Source of the DNA: Zygnema cylindricum
Taxonomy: Eukaryota > Streptophyta > Zygnematophyceae > Zygnematales > Zygnemataceae
Length of the DNA stretch: 64,000 nt
Reading direction: 5' to 3'
Assembly (NCBI GenBank): GCA_037447655.1
Contig: JBBHKE010000918.1
Location: 117,793-181,792, forward strand
Shown here: in pieces, positions 12,960 through 26,200 of the stretch
Numbering within the stretch: position 1 is the stretch's first letter
Layout of the letters: each line of letters begins with the position of its first letter
Position numbers and translations under genes: made by a program
Notes under the pieces: model-generated
Database searches by the model: none
Told to the model about the DNA's origin: nothing
The model's input: only the letters and a program-made list of their open reading frames with translations

Positions 12960-13320
12960 GCGAAATACAAAAATAGAGTACAAAAACAAGCGGAAGCATA
13001 CAAGATAAACACACACAAGAGAGAGATAACTCCACGGAAGCCAATGTATTCCGAGGAGAATTTTCTTACATACTTTTTCCTTCAATCCTCAAACTCCTTT
13101 AAACCTTTAATCATCTAAAATGGGAAACACTCCCTCATTGATAATCTCCACTTAACTGTTAGACTCCCCCAACTCCTTAAATGCACTCCAAGTCTAAACT
13201 CATTGATAAATTGTCTCTCACTACGACTCACATATACTTCTTCGAAACTTATATGTAACGAACCAACCCAAACAGTACATTAAATGCGCACTAAGCGCCT
13301 ACCAACCAAACGACGTCAAA
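12960..13320 (-). repeat. Possible LTR fragment related to 41.8-42.2 kb
   Basis: The segment shares an ordered set of short blocks with 41.84-42.0 kb (CACACAAG, CTCC(A/G)CGGAAG, CCAATGTATTCC versus ACAATATATTGC, and AATTTTCTTA). The 41.8-kb copy lies just past the 3' end of a minus-strand copia remnant, suggesting that both are LTR derived. Divergence is high. Confidence 0.3.
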
Positions 13321-14100
13321 CAAATTACTCAAAAGGTACAATCAACATACTTCAATGGAAATGAACCGACGTGAAAACCAAACCAACATAACACCAATTG
13401 AAACTCAATACGTATCCGGCGCACAGACTTCGCACTAGTCAAACAACCGTACAAAGAATTGCACGGAATCAAGGGACATCTCCAAAAAGCATAACTGTCC
13501 GTACAGTACCCAAAAGTACAGACGCGAACGGAACCAAAAAACTCCACAGCAAAATGAAACAGTATCGGCCTTAAGAAAAGTACGCCGCGACCCAAAACAC
13601 AAATGTTCACACGGACGCGAAAGCGAATCATGCGTCGCTAACCGAAGTATCGCTAAACCGCCCGGATGCCCGATTCTCCAATGAAACGTAACAGTATCTC
13701 AATGAAATAACACGTACCTAAGTGTAAGCTAGCCAATCAGACGCAGCCCGCGAAACGCGCCCTTGCAAAGTACTACAACAGAGTACTATACTACCCCAAT
13801 ACAAGGACCATTACGACTACTACGACACAAACCGTACCATTACGACACCAACCGTACAGTGATTTAAACCCGCCGTACAAACACTTAAATAGAGCAGGAG
13901 GCGAATTACTACGACGAGGAATATGCTCACTTAATCAAGCGAAAGCGAACCAAAATTACTAAATTGACAACGACACACACAAATTCCCCCAATGGAAAGC
14001 CTAACAAATTAAAAGACTTCAGAAAATGAAAGGGTCAAAGTAAAATCGTCTAAGAAGGTGTTCCGATCGGGTTAACTCCATGATCAGGAGTATGTCTTGA
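13320..14100. other. Intergenic and 3' flank of the polycystin gene
   Basis: No coding, RNA or repeat feature is recognised. The last few hundred bases would contain the 3' UTR and polyadenylation region of the minus-strand gene ending at 14101; I see no clear AATAAA in the expected orientation. Confidence 0.4.
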
Positions 14101-14223
14101 CTAACCGAGGTGTGAAGCAGTTAATGCCTCTATTTTGGCTTGGAGTTGTTGATTGAATTTTTTGAGTTCACCTATTTCACTCAAAATTTTCTCCTCGTTC
14201 GGTTTTGACTGCTCAACCTTGTC
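14101..14223 (-). CDS. Polycystin gene, terminal exon: C-terminal coiled coil
   Basis: The acceptor is a clean TTTGTTTCTGTCCAG. Forty codons in phase 0 end at TAG (14103-14101). The residues form a charged heptad-like helix (ILSEIGELKKFNQQLQAKIE). Polycystin-2-type channels commonly end in a cytosolic coiled coil used for assembly, so this fits the channel's C terminus. There is no downstream donor, supporting a terminal exon. Confidence 0.75.
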   Translation of the reverse strand, partial: DKVEQSKPNEEKILSEIGELKKFNQQLQAKIEALTASHLG

Positions 14224-17200
14224 CTGGACAGAAACAAATGATGGAAATCCATCCAAATGAAATGAGAATTATAAATCAACCATTGCAAAACGATTTTTCG
14301 ACAAACTTTAGTACAAGACCAAGAATCCTCGATATGCTTAATTTCAGTCCCTCAGCCGGGTTTGGAGGTTGAATTAACTGACCTTCAGAAAGGTGCCCAT
14401 CTGGTTTACCACGGTTTCTGCAAATATTTTAATGTCGTCCACGTCCTGCGTATCATACCATGGAAGTGACAACAAAATATTTCTTTTCAAAATTTTAGTT
14501 TTGAAGGACATGATGTGCATCCAAACAACAAAGGGAAAAAACAAGGTTCAAGAAGTAAAGGCATTGTGCAAGCCCTCTGAATGCTCAAATATTTTAAGGT
14601 TATCATACCCCTTCGGTTGTCTTCATGAGGCATCCTTCCAACGCTGGTGCAGTGTATTTCTTTTCTCCCACAAAAAAAAAACGTGTTTTGGCCTCCTTGG
14701 ATTCCTCCGAATGTATCGTGCTCTCTGATTCCACCTGCATGTGTGCTCCAAACCAAAGTTATTTTTGCAAGTAAAGCTTTAGAGTTTTCTTTTCTTCATA
14801 CATGTTTAATAAGACTTTCTTACGTTTCACCGGTGATTTTCGACATAAAGGTCGTCAACTTTATGATTAGACTGTTATTGAGATGGCTTCTTCAAGTGCC
14901 TTGCCTTATTTAATAAGAGTGTATCAACGTTTTCTTGAACGAACAATAAATAAAACTTGATCATTGTTCTCTGACAATAATAAAAAGCCTTTCTGAAATT
15001 CAGAAAAAATGATGAGCAATAATGACGACAATAACAACCTTTTATGAAATTCAGGAAAAAAGATGAGCGATGATGCAACCCATGCAGGTATGCGAAGCGG
15101 GGAGGGAGGGAAAGGGAGAAAAAACAAGGTAAGGTAATGGAAGGGGAGAATAGAAGAGATGGGAGGCGACTGATTATTGGCATATATGTGTGTGTGTGTG
15201 TGTGGGTGTAGAGGACTTACTTGATCCTCCTGATGCAACCTTTTTAACATTCGACCATATGCTCTTGATGTCAACCTTCTTTTTAGATGCATACAAATCT
15301 CCCAGATCTCTTTTCCAACCTCTTCAGAGTTGTCAGACATGTCCTGCATTTGGAGATGTAGAACACCGATATTAGGTCAAGATTCATGATGGAATTTATG
15401 CCTGTGTGTGTATTTTTGATTGGTTTACATAGAGATGAAAGCATGTTTGGTCATAATGATTCTTTTGGATTATAAACATACTTAACATGTTTTGTCGTAT
15501 GAAAAAATGCGTATGAAGCAGTGAAATATAAGATGGGTATTTGGACTTATTAGAGAACGTGCCTTGGCGCAATCATACGCTTTGTTGACAATGGCAATGA
15601 GCACGTTGAATATGACGAAGAAAACCATTATGATGTAAGTCCAGTAAAAAATAACTCCGGATGCAAGTTCCCAACCTTGTAACTCCACTAAGTGAGCGTT
15701 CATTGAATTGTCGCCAATTAAGAGATTAATCATTGAGTTGAAGGATATTGGAAGAGAACGAAACTGCAGAATTACAACAAACGTTAGTATCTGATACTGG
15801 ATAGATAAACTTTGAGCACAGTAAAAGTAAATAATAGTAGAATTAAAACTAGTTTGGTCAATTGTGGAGAAACTGATGCGCTCACCTGCGCAATTTTGCG
15901 GCCAAAAACAATGTGTCCATACAAAGAATATCCAAAAAATACAATGCCGAATACAACAACGAAGTAAAATAGATCTTTAGCCGATTTCGATATCGTTCGT
16001 GTTATAATGCCTATACGTGGCTGAAAGTCCATCAACTTCATGATTCGTAGGACTAAAAAAAATATGCTGCAAAAGAAAGAACCAAATTTTGTCAAAATGT
16101 ACAACTAAAAATTACCTTTAGAAAGAGGAAATTCTCAATAATATGCTATGGCGAATTGGAAAAGAAAGAGCTCGTTGACGGTAGGGCAAGTAAACTTACT
16201 TCGTTCCTTGAACAACAAAATATATCGAGCTCACAAAGATCAGCTCTCTGATATCTTCAAATACCTTCAACACCTTCAGATAATTTTCGTCATTTGTTAT
16301 CTCAAAGTATTGACCAGCTTTTGTTCCATAAATGTCGTAGCTGGCATCGGTATAAAAATTCCTCGTCATTGTCCAGATTTTGCTATACCTGTAGAATTAG
16401 AAAATGGCACTAGATTTAGGCTGTAAATTTAACGGTTTAGAAATGCCCTGTCTGTATTGAGGTACCAACAAAGTATACCAATTTACACAGCTTTTATTTT
16501 ATGAAGAGAAACTCAATTAATATGTAGTGTTATGAAATTTTAACCGATCTGCTTTTAGTAGTGCGGACCATCAATTATTTTCTATTGCCACAATAGAAAT
16601 TGAATGGATGTGAGATTGTATTCTTTTAAACTTCGACGGATTAGCTGAGTTGGAGCAACCCCGTTTCAATATACGCAGCTTCTATTGGTAGCAAAGCCTG
16701 CCTCAACATTTTAGGTGAAACCACAAACCCCTGGACCCACAGGTTGCACAAAATGTTCGCAACTCACACCTATGCATCAGAAGCACTATGCGATGCCTTC
16801 CACTTATGTTTCAGCTTATGTGTTAACCTGTATTGTTTGATTCAATAAATATGTAGTTTATGTCGTATCAAACACACACCATGCTCTAGTCAGCCAAATC
16901 CCATTAACACGAAAATATGACGCACCAGATGACAACACCAGCCGCCATGATTACAAGTGATATCACATCCACCCAATTCCAGATACTCGTGAGGTATTCC
17001 ATAAGTTTTCCGTTCCGAATATCAATTACAAAATCAGTTAACTCGATGAAGATTCCAACAACGATGGTTATGGCCACAATCACTTCAATTGCAAACCGTA
17101 CTTTGTCCCTTGTCCGAGAATAAGGCCGCATTCTCACAGAGTTTACATCTGCGGACCCAGCTATCTTTCCGGCGACTTGAAATGTTAATGTCACTTTCGT

Positions 17201-20200
17201 GAGCGTGAATGTGCTTTTATGGGCTGCATGAAACGCACAATTCCCCGCTGTAAGGGTTCTGAATAAAATAAAGAGAGTATTTTTAACAAACTTATGATTG
17301 CGTTAGCAATTATTATTATGCACAAAAATTATAATTCAATCAAAGGTAGTAGTATGATAGTGAACCTAGCAAATCCCACATGTATGAAGAACTAAAGCTT
17401 AAATTTTATTTTACAGCTCCGGAAATATGCTGAAGAAACCAATAATTTTGATACAAATTATATTCTCTAGGAGAAGCTTGAATGTGTATCACCTGGAAGT
17501 TTGAATGCACATACCATTATAAGTTAGTAACCGAACTGTCGCAGACTCCGTTAGGTTATCAAAGAAAAGGCCATCACTTAAATATGCCAAGAGTTTTGTT
17601 GCATCATTGTTGTTCAAGTTGATGTCAATAATGTAATCAGCATATATTTTTGTCTGCAACGTAAGTTCTTAAACGTACAGCAAATAATGAATTAGGGAAT
17701 ATCAATTTGAGGTAAAAGAGCAAACGTGAAGGGCGTGGGAGTTAGATGCTTAGCCTGGTTAAAACATCATGACTTTTTAGGGTCTTTAAGGATTATTTCT
17801 GGGGATTAAATGTATGGCATATCGACATGGACGAAACTATACTGCTGGTAGCATGATTGACCTTAGCTGGTTTGCTATTACAAGCAAAGGATGTTTCAAG
17901 CTAGAGAAAACAAGAGAAAATCATTTTCTTTTTTCTTTTTGTTAACAGTCATGACGCTGAGTAAGTGAAAACACCATTAGGGTAGTTATTTGACCTACCC
18001 CAATCGTCACTGGGTTGAAGCCGAATGGAATATTCTCTGTTTTAAAATTTTCATTTTTTTGATCATCGATGGTTCCCTGATACTTAGTCTTTACTTCTTC
18101 AGCGTACGTCTTGTCATATAACATAAAGGAAGATGGCAGGCATAGAGGGGAAACTCCCCACTTGCCTATTTCGGAATCTTCCGACAAACATACACCTTCA
18201 GTGAGGTTTTTGAACCTGCATTAAAATAGAGGTACACTTTAACCAGATAATATTGTCGTTTTTAAATGACATCTTATGCTCAGTAACTTTTGGAGAAAAC
18301 ATGGTGTAATGTTAAGTCTTCATTTACTAAAAACGTGAATGCAACACAACCAAAGGGGAAAAATAGGATCCGATGTAAAGCTTACCTTCCAAGGTTGCAC
18401 TTTGTAGTGTCTTTCATTCTCTTTTGCGATATAAGGAGACCAATTAGCACCCTGACAAATTCAAGAGATACATTAGCCCACATATAAATTTTCCATGAAG
18501 ATCACTCAATTCCTTGAGACTATTCCATTATTGTATGTCTACAACCAATAGCACCAATCGAGCTGAAGATAAAAAACAAAATGTTAGAATTTTCAAAAAA
18601 CGACCTAGTTGGTATCAAGTTATAATCTACGATGTACAATGTAAAGATTCACAAAATCTTGGCGATAGAGTGGAGAATCCCATTAAAGGGAAAGGTGAGC
18701 CGGTCAAGGCCTTAATATGCGAAACGTTGTGCTACATGCCCGCATATCGGGACTGACAGGTCCATAGAGGAGTGTGGGTCCACCCCACAACATGGGTATT
18801 GATCAGTTCCTGTCCATAAAGGAGTGTGGATAGAACCATCATTCTGGGTATTGATCGGTACATCTTGCATACGTCAACACACCCCCGCAAGAGGTAGTCG
18901 GTCATAGATCCACGATTCTGTTGGCTCTCAAACATGTGACGATTTACAAAATCTTGGGGATAGAGTAGAGAAGCACGATAAAAAGCGGCCAGGGCTCGAA
19001 GTACGTAAACCACTACAGCACCAATTTGAGTATCAGTATTGGTAGAGCCATCTTTTGTAAATCAAGTGTGGGTGCACCTCACATCCCGGGTATTGATGGG
19101 TACATCTTGCCTACGTCAACCCAACTTATGGATACGGAACACAAATGCACAGCGAAAGTAGCCGTTAGAGAATCACGAAATAGATAGAATAGAGAAGCAT
19201 AGAATTCAGATAAATTGAATAGGGAGATTTAGCCAGCTGAGAAAATGTATTTATATTCAACGGTTCACAAGGCAAAAGCCGAAGCGAGCCCCAATTGAAG
19301 TAAAATGTTTCCTAAAAGTCTATCTCAATTAAGTTGCAATCTCCTCAATAAGAATTTATAAAGAGTTGAGTGAAATAAATCTGATGCTTGTGAACTTTGT
19401 TGTAACGAGATATAGTTGACTCTAATGCTTGTGTGCATTTTATATCTCCTTGTGTGTCTTCCTACCCCAAAATGCCTATGTGAGTGGTGCAAGTAGCTAA
19501 TACCACGTGTCATCTTCCACCACAAAAAGCCGGTCGCTGATTTTGTGTATTTTCGTACAAATGTTGAGGTTCGCAGAATTGCCGAAAAAGAGGCTTCGTA
19601 TTGAGAGCCACCAAAGCTACAAGCCTTTTTACTGGGTTCCCTTGACTACTCTTTCGTAGACGGGTTTTTGTTCCAAAGGCTCCGGGTGAGTCCGAAGACC
19701 TACAATGGGGAAGGTGTCGATTTATTCGTCCTTCCAGCTCGCGCTCAACCTCACACTACCAGAGCATTAGCTTACTAAGCCTTCAAAACTTGCTTCGATT
19801 CCAAATAATAGGATCACTCAAAATGAAAAATACACCCATAAAAGTGGAATCATATCAATCCATTGACAAAGTACTCGGTTAAACAGGAATATGTTGAGCC
19901 GAATCTTTTCTTTCCTTACAATTTACCCCTTAACCTGGGTAAAAATTATGGATACACTACTCTGGCTTTGTGCAACTAGGACTTCCTTACTGCCACCGCT
20001 ACTGTCCAGCAGCCACCGACCACATGAAGTTTCTTATTCCACTATCTTTACTATACCACATGATCCCTTCAAATGATAAGAAAATGTTGAATTGGCACGT
20101 GGATGCCGGTTCAATACGGGCTGTAATGTGGTACGCCCAAGTTCTAGTTTTAGTAACAGATAGCTCCGATGAGAATGATAAATACGGAAAAGGAATAAAA

Positions 20201-23200
20201 AGGAATGGGAATAAAAGGGTAGAAGAGGATACTGAAAAGGAACTTTAAATGGGCAGCAAACCGGTCCTGGTCAATGGATTTATCTGCACGATCTGGAGTA
20301 AAAGTATTGAGGGACCACTTATTTTGAGAAACTTATGTGAGATCACGAATGCGGAGGAGAAAATGACGAAATATCAGAAGGCGAGAAAATTGTGGCAATT
20401 GAAAGATTTGGCAGCCACAAACCGATCGACCCAAAGCTGTACGGACTGCTCCACAACCATTTTATTACTCATAACACGGCACATGAATATTGGAAGGAGT
20501 TAGAAAACCATTCGAGAAAGGATTTAAGGATATAGCAAATGACATCTTAATAAACTTATTCAATTTAGTTTAATATGCATAATGAGTCGATCGATGGAGT
20601 CAAAAATTTGAAAGCAGGTACCATGGTGCCTCGAAGAAACAATATTGGCAATCGGTGAAGCGGATTTTCAGGTGATTGGTTGGAACATTGGATATAGGAT
20701 TGGTTTTACAAAGTGGAGTGTTTTTGAATTTCTTCGAACATTTTGATGCTGACTTAGGGCGGTGATTCGACATGAGAAAGTCTTTCTAAGGTTATGTTTT
20801 TGTTCTTAGAGCCTCGCTTACAAACTGTTGCGGCTATGGGTTTGACAGTAGTGGAGTACATGGCAGCTTGTCATGCGGCAAAAAGTTCAATTTGGACTAA
20901 GCCGATTTTGATTGAATTAGGGATTTTTGTGAATATTATGGCGAATTTTTCAGATAGCCTAAGCTATATTGCTTTAGGGATGAATTTGGTGTTTCATAAA
21001 AAGACTAAACACATTTGAAGTTAGTGGTATTTTGTAAGAGTTTTAGTGAAAGATAAAGAATTGGAATTTGTGTTTCTCTACAATCGAGGAGGCCAATGAT
21101 ATGTCAGCTTAATCAGCCATGCATGACAATTTTGTAAGAGGAAGGCCTTTGAAACCTTCTGAGTCAGTTAAGAAACTAGTGTGGATTCCCACGTTGAGAG
21201 GGGGGAATGTTAAAATTTTGAAAGTGCGATGTCACTGTCAATGTCAGTGTCAATTTCTTAATGTTGGTTTGTACGCAGTGAGGTTAAGATTGGTCGCGCA
21301 TAACGCTATGCATTTTGTTTCATTATGTTTTTCCGGTACTTATTAGTGTTTACGTTTAGTGCGAGTGAAGTTTTCGTACAAGACTTCTACTAATTTCGTT
21401 TCTAAAAGAGTCGATTCGCGTCGGTCTTTATTTTGTGTCAAAGTTCAATGTGTTATTTGCGAATTAGGACTTTTAGTTAGATTCAATCTGCGGCGAAGTT
21501 TAAAAGCCAGGTTGTAAGAGAGTGATTTACTGCATAAAAAAGACTTGACATAATATAACTGTATTTTGCCGAGAGTATGTCTTGTCTCTATGTTGTGTTT
21601 ATGAGCATTCAGTATATGTTATGCGAGCTGTTGATGTTTTATTCGAGTCCAATACCACTTTCACATTGAGTAATTTTCAGTTTTTCGTGCGCATTCTGAT
21701 TTAGTGTTGATGACATCATACTCATTGGGCCTAGTAAGTCTTATGAGGGTTAGCCTATCTTGAAGCTTTGAACTAGTAAGTGTTCATGCGCAAACGTAGC
21801 AGAAAGAAGGATTTAGAAGAATAATTAGGATTTGGTAGATGAGTTAGGATTTGGTAGAATAGTTTGGGGTAGAAGCCTGGTGTCTAGTGGGGGTTGATGG
21901 CAGTGTATTCTGGGGAGTCGTGATTTTTCGAGAAAGTTCTTTAAGTGACGGATGTTACAATTTATGATTGTATTTCCACTATTGTGGAGTTTCTGAATTC
22001 AATCTCGTATGGACTTATGAAAACAACCTGACTTTTGTAATCACAACTTCATTCATTTTGTCCCTTTCATGCTTAAAGCGTTGTCTCCATGCATAAAAAG
22101 GTCATTATAGCTGACGAAATTTCTGAGTAAGTATTTTAAGTAAGGTTTGTCAGAGACGTTTAGGGACACATATTTAAGGAGTTATATTTCTGCAGCCCAT
22201 TGTTGAATCAGAAGAGGACTTTTGAAAAGCACAAACCTATGATTTAAATCACGATTTAATTGTGTTTAAACTTCATCATTGTGTTTATCAAGCTAACAAG
22301 AATGAAAAGTCCAATCACCTCGATTGTAAGTGGCCAAACGAATTTCGATGTATTTTTATCTATAATTTCAAGATTTTTGTGTGTGATAAATCAAAAGCTA
22401 CCGATGCTGATGGCCCATGAATAAGCAAACCAAGAACCTCTAACAACTCTTTGTTTTTTGTCTAAGAAAGTAAAAAAAATGGCTGAAGTAGATGAACTCC
22501 TTAATAAAAAAAGAAGGTTTGCTTTGAGATAAAAGAAATTTAGATGCCTTTTCCAGCAAGCATCGAGTTTCTTTGAGGGGAACACTATACACTCTTTAAT
22601 ATTGTAACAAAGAGAAGTGAATTGGTTTGTACGTGTGCTTAAGAAGGAATTGTTTTAAAAGATTACCTGTTATGGCCTGCAACTGTTCGGGTGAATGATG
22701 TATTTTGATAATCGTCCCGATATTCGTCCAAAGAAAATGGGAAATTCAAATCACTTCCGATTGCTCTACCGAGACAACAAGCTGAGAGGACAAAAAGGTG
22801 AGGGAATTCAATATCAAACTTGGAATTGAGCAGAAAAAAATCACGAATTTTACAGAAAACCATAAAATCACGAATCATAAAATTCCAAACAACATTTTAG
22901 TTCAACAAGGCGCCACCAGCTCAATATTGAGACTGGCGGGTCTTTATTTATTTATTTATTTTAAGGGACTAGAGTGTGGCAGCTTTGAGTGTGCACGTAC
23001 CACATTACACACCATATTGAACCGGCATCCACGTGCCAATCCAAAATGCAACACAACAAGATTGCAATACAACCAGCGTGCGCAGCAACAAAAATAACAA
23101 TGAGCGTAAACTCATAAAAATAAACTCACTCACATCACATTCACATCACGAGTACACAATTTCGACAAACATCAATATACTAGCCTAATGCTTGTCTCAC

Positions 23201-26200
23201 ATTCCTTACATACGTAGTTTTCCTTTCCTAACGTTTGAATATGTAATTCTTACCTAAAACTGTACTTCCATTAAATCAACGACGGCAAACTATACCTACT
23301 TTTGAACGAACAATGGATCATAGTTTGTCGAATGAAGAAGACAACACACTGGAAACTTAGATGCGCTTTCCTTAGTGAAAAAGCTGAAACGAAGCTAAAC
23401 CGAAGCATTACGACTCACTAAATAATATCTATCAAAACTAAATAGCAATAAGACCGCACGAAATTATGAACCAACATAATACCGACGAACGAAAAAAAAC
23501 AACAGAATCTTCGCGCGACGTCGGCTGACCCGCCGATTCGCACATTGTACCTAACGCTCGTTTGTGATGCTCCCATGGTTAAAAAAATTATTACTATGCA
23601 ATCTGTTTGTGTTTTATGCCATCAAAAATTACATGTGCATCGAATATTGAAATTTTCAGTTTCTCCCATGAGTTAGGTGACGAGAATAACAGAATGAACC
23701 TCGCAATTTTAAAATTTCAACTTTTATTTCGTTTTTATGGCTTGAAAGGTAGGAGTTCGTTAAATGTGTTTCACAAAATGTTGATAACTACTATACCTAT
23801 TGCCATTGGTGGTATTTTATAAGATATGGATAGTACTATTATTTATAAGAATGGATCCAATTTTATGGCGGTAAGGTTAGGGAAAACTCTCACCTCCATC
23901 ATCTGCATGGATTTGATTCGCAGGACATGGACAGGTGGAGATCCCGTTATCATCCGGCGGGCACGCGCAGTCCCCTCCATCAAACTGGCATTCGCTATAG
24001 TTACACTCTTCATCACATCGGCCATTGCCTATTTTTCTGAACGTACAATGTTGAGCACAAAAGAATTCCGGGGGATCCTCTGTAACGACCTCTGATGTTC
24101 CCCCTCCAACTATATCTATTTAAAAAACAAAAAACAAAACAATCTTAGAATATATTTATTACAATGTTTTTTTATGTCAACGCTTGTCGATCCAATGAAT
24201 GAAACGAAACAGTGTCCATCTTATATTGGTGCATGTGTCTTTTGATATATTATTTTTATTTTTTGCTTTGACAGCCTTGCATGGAGTTTTGCACCGGCAG
24301 CCTTGATTCTATGTTGTCCTTTGGTCAATAAGACCGCAGAAACACCCAAGACTATTGCATCCCCAACGATGAGCATGATAGGCCAACAAGCATAGATGAA
24401 TATATGATAGCAAATGCCCTTATACTCTTACAAGACTTATGACACGTGAGAAACCACTCTTTTAGATTACACATAAAAAAGGTAAAAAAAATAAAAAATG
24501 CTCAACTCATGAGCCGAATAACAAAGCACATAACAATAACAATACACTTTGGTTACCAACCAACCTCACACTTTTTGTCAAACAAGTTACAGTAGAAACC
24601 ATGTCTCTTGGGTGAGGTCCTCACATTCGCAACAACACTAAAACTGGTACACCTTCGGTCCCTACTGGTCTTATGCTATATCCCTAACGCTCCTTGAAAT
24701 ATATGCATTTTTTGAGCCACCCATTAATTACTACGTGCTAAATAAGAATGTTACCAACTAAACGATACCGATTAAGTATTAATATTAAGTAATATACAAG
24801 CTCTAAATGGCTTTTTGTGTTTCAGATTTAGTCTAGAATAAGGGGGTGTGCCCATATAGAAAAGCATCGGGTTTTTCTATCAGTCTTCCAAAATTCAGTC
24901 CGCAACCAAAAAATATTATGCTGTACGAAAAAATGTAAATACCACAGTGCAATGAACGCCATCTTAATACTTTGAACATTCTTTATTTCTGGCGTCTTTT
25001 GTACTTAGTTTGGCGTTTTCCTCTTTTCAACCCACGGGCATGGGGTTCCAGCTCATCAAAGAACTTATATCAGAACTACCTTGCGAGTTAAAGTATCCTT
25101 AAAAAATGAATATTAACACGTCCATGGACGTGCCACATGAATATGAAATATTTAGCATGAATGAGAGTACTCACTATTTGTTTCCCTACCCGTCACGCAC
25201 ATGTACGGAAAAAAATTCCGAGGGTCGTTTACCTCCACTTCCGTTCATGGGTCCTTTGCGAAAGTCTATTATATTGTCGCCTCTCCCTCCTCCTCTCCCT
25301 CTCACACTATTGCTTCTATTTTACACTTTTTGAAATAAAACACAAACAATAAGTTATGAAATGAAAGAGCTCTAATAGCCGATCTTTTTGACTACCTTTG
25401 GAAATAATTTGATTGTAGGTCGATTGAGAAAAGACAAAAAAACTAAATCGAGAAGCTATGTAATTTTTTTTGGAATTAGTGACGTCGACACTGTCAAAAG
25501 TGAGGATGATATCACAATGTCACAAAACCCTACAATGTCACAAAAAATTAGACGTCTACAACTGTCGCTACTTTGGTGGACCTCACCAATAGTCGCAAGT
25601 TTTGTAGTTGTCTTCAACTGTCATAAGTTGTACTTGTTAACGGTAATTCAGCGTTATATTTTTTTCTCACGAGTCGGTACTTCCACCTTAACTGCTAACT
25701 TTTGTCCTATGTCTACTTGTCCGTACATTCGGTTATTCTTTTTTTCTTTTATACCGTTGGTAAACTGCACTTAATAGATTTGGTCTTCACTTAGCCGTCC
25801 AAATCTCGCTCTATGCAACGTTTCACATTTTAGGCAACGCTTCACATCACTATCCACAATGATCAACGACTTGATACTGTATATAAAACGATCTCCTCTT
25901 AATGATATAATCTCTCGATCACCAAAATTCCCAATTTCTTCGATTCATTTTTATATTTTGTCATAGCTTTCAACAATTCACCTCCTATAGGTCATGGGCC
26001 AAACCATGCAACTTGAAATAATATTCAAAAGTTTGATAACACAAACATTTATGATTGGTCATTTTCAGCTATGCATCTTCTTAAGCACAACGCCTATCGC
26101 GACGTGAGTGCTTGTTTAATGCAAAAATGGTATCGTACAATATAAATGTTATCCGTATCGTAGGCAACATTTGACTTCTATTCACAACTTTCTCTCCCTC

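Noticed and set aside
17248-17258. Upstream acceptor for the S2-S3 exon
   Set aside because: Using the AG at 17259 breaks the reading frame with exon 17515-17653; the AG at 17248 keeps it.
18549-18565. 17-base microexon (LDWCYW) before the end of S1
   Set aside because: Phase would fit, but the exon at 22272 already joins directly and the donor is poor.
22440-22461. Longer version of the 22402-22439 exon using the AG at 22462
   Set aside because: The pyrimidine tract is better there, but the resulting frame meets a stop when joined to the preceding exon.
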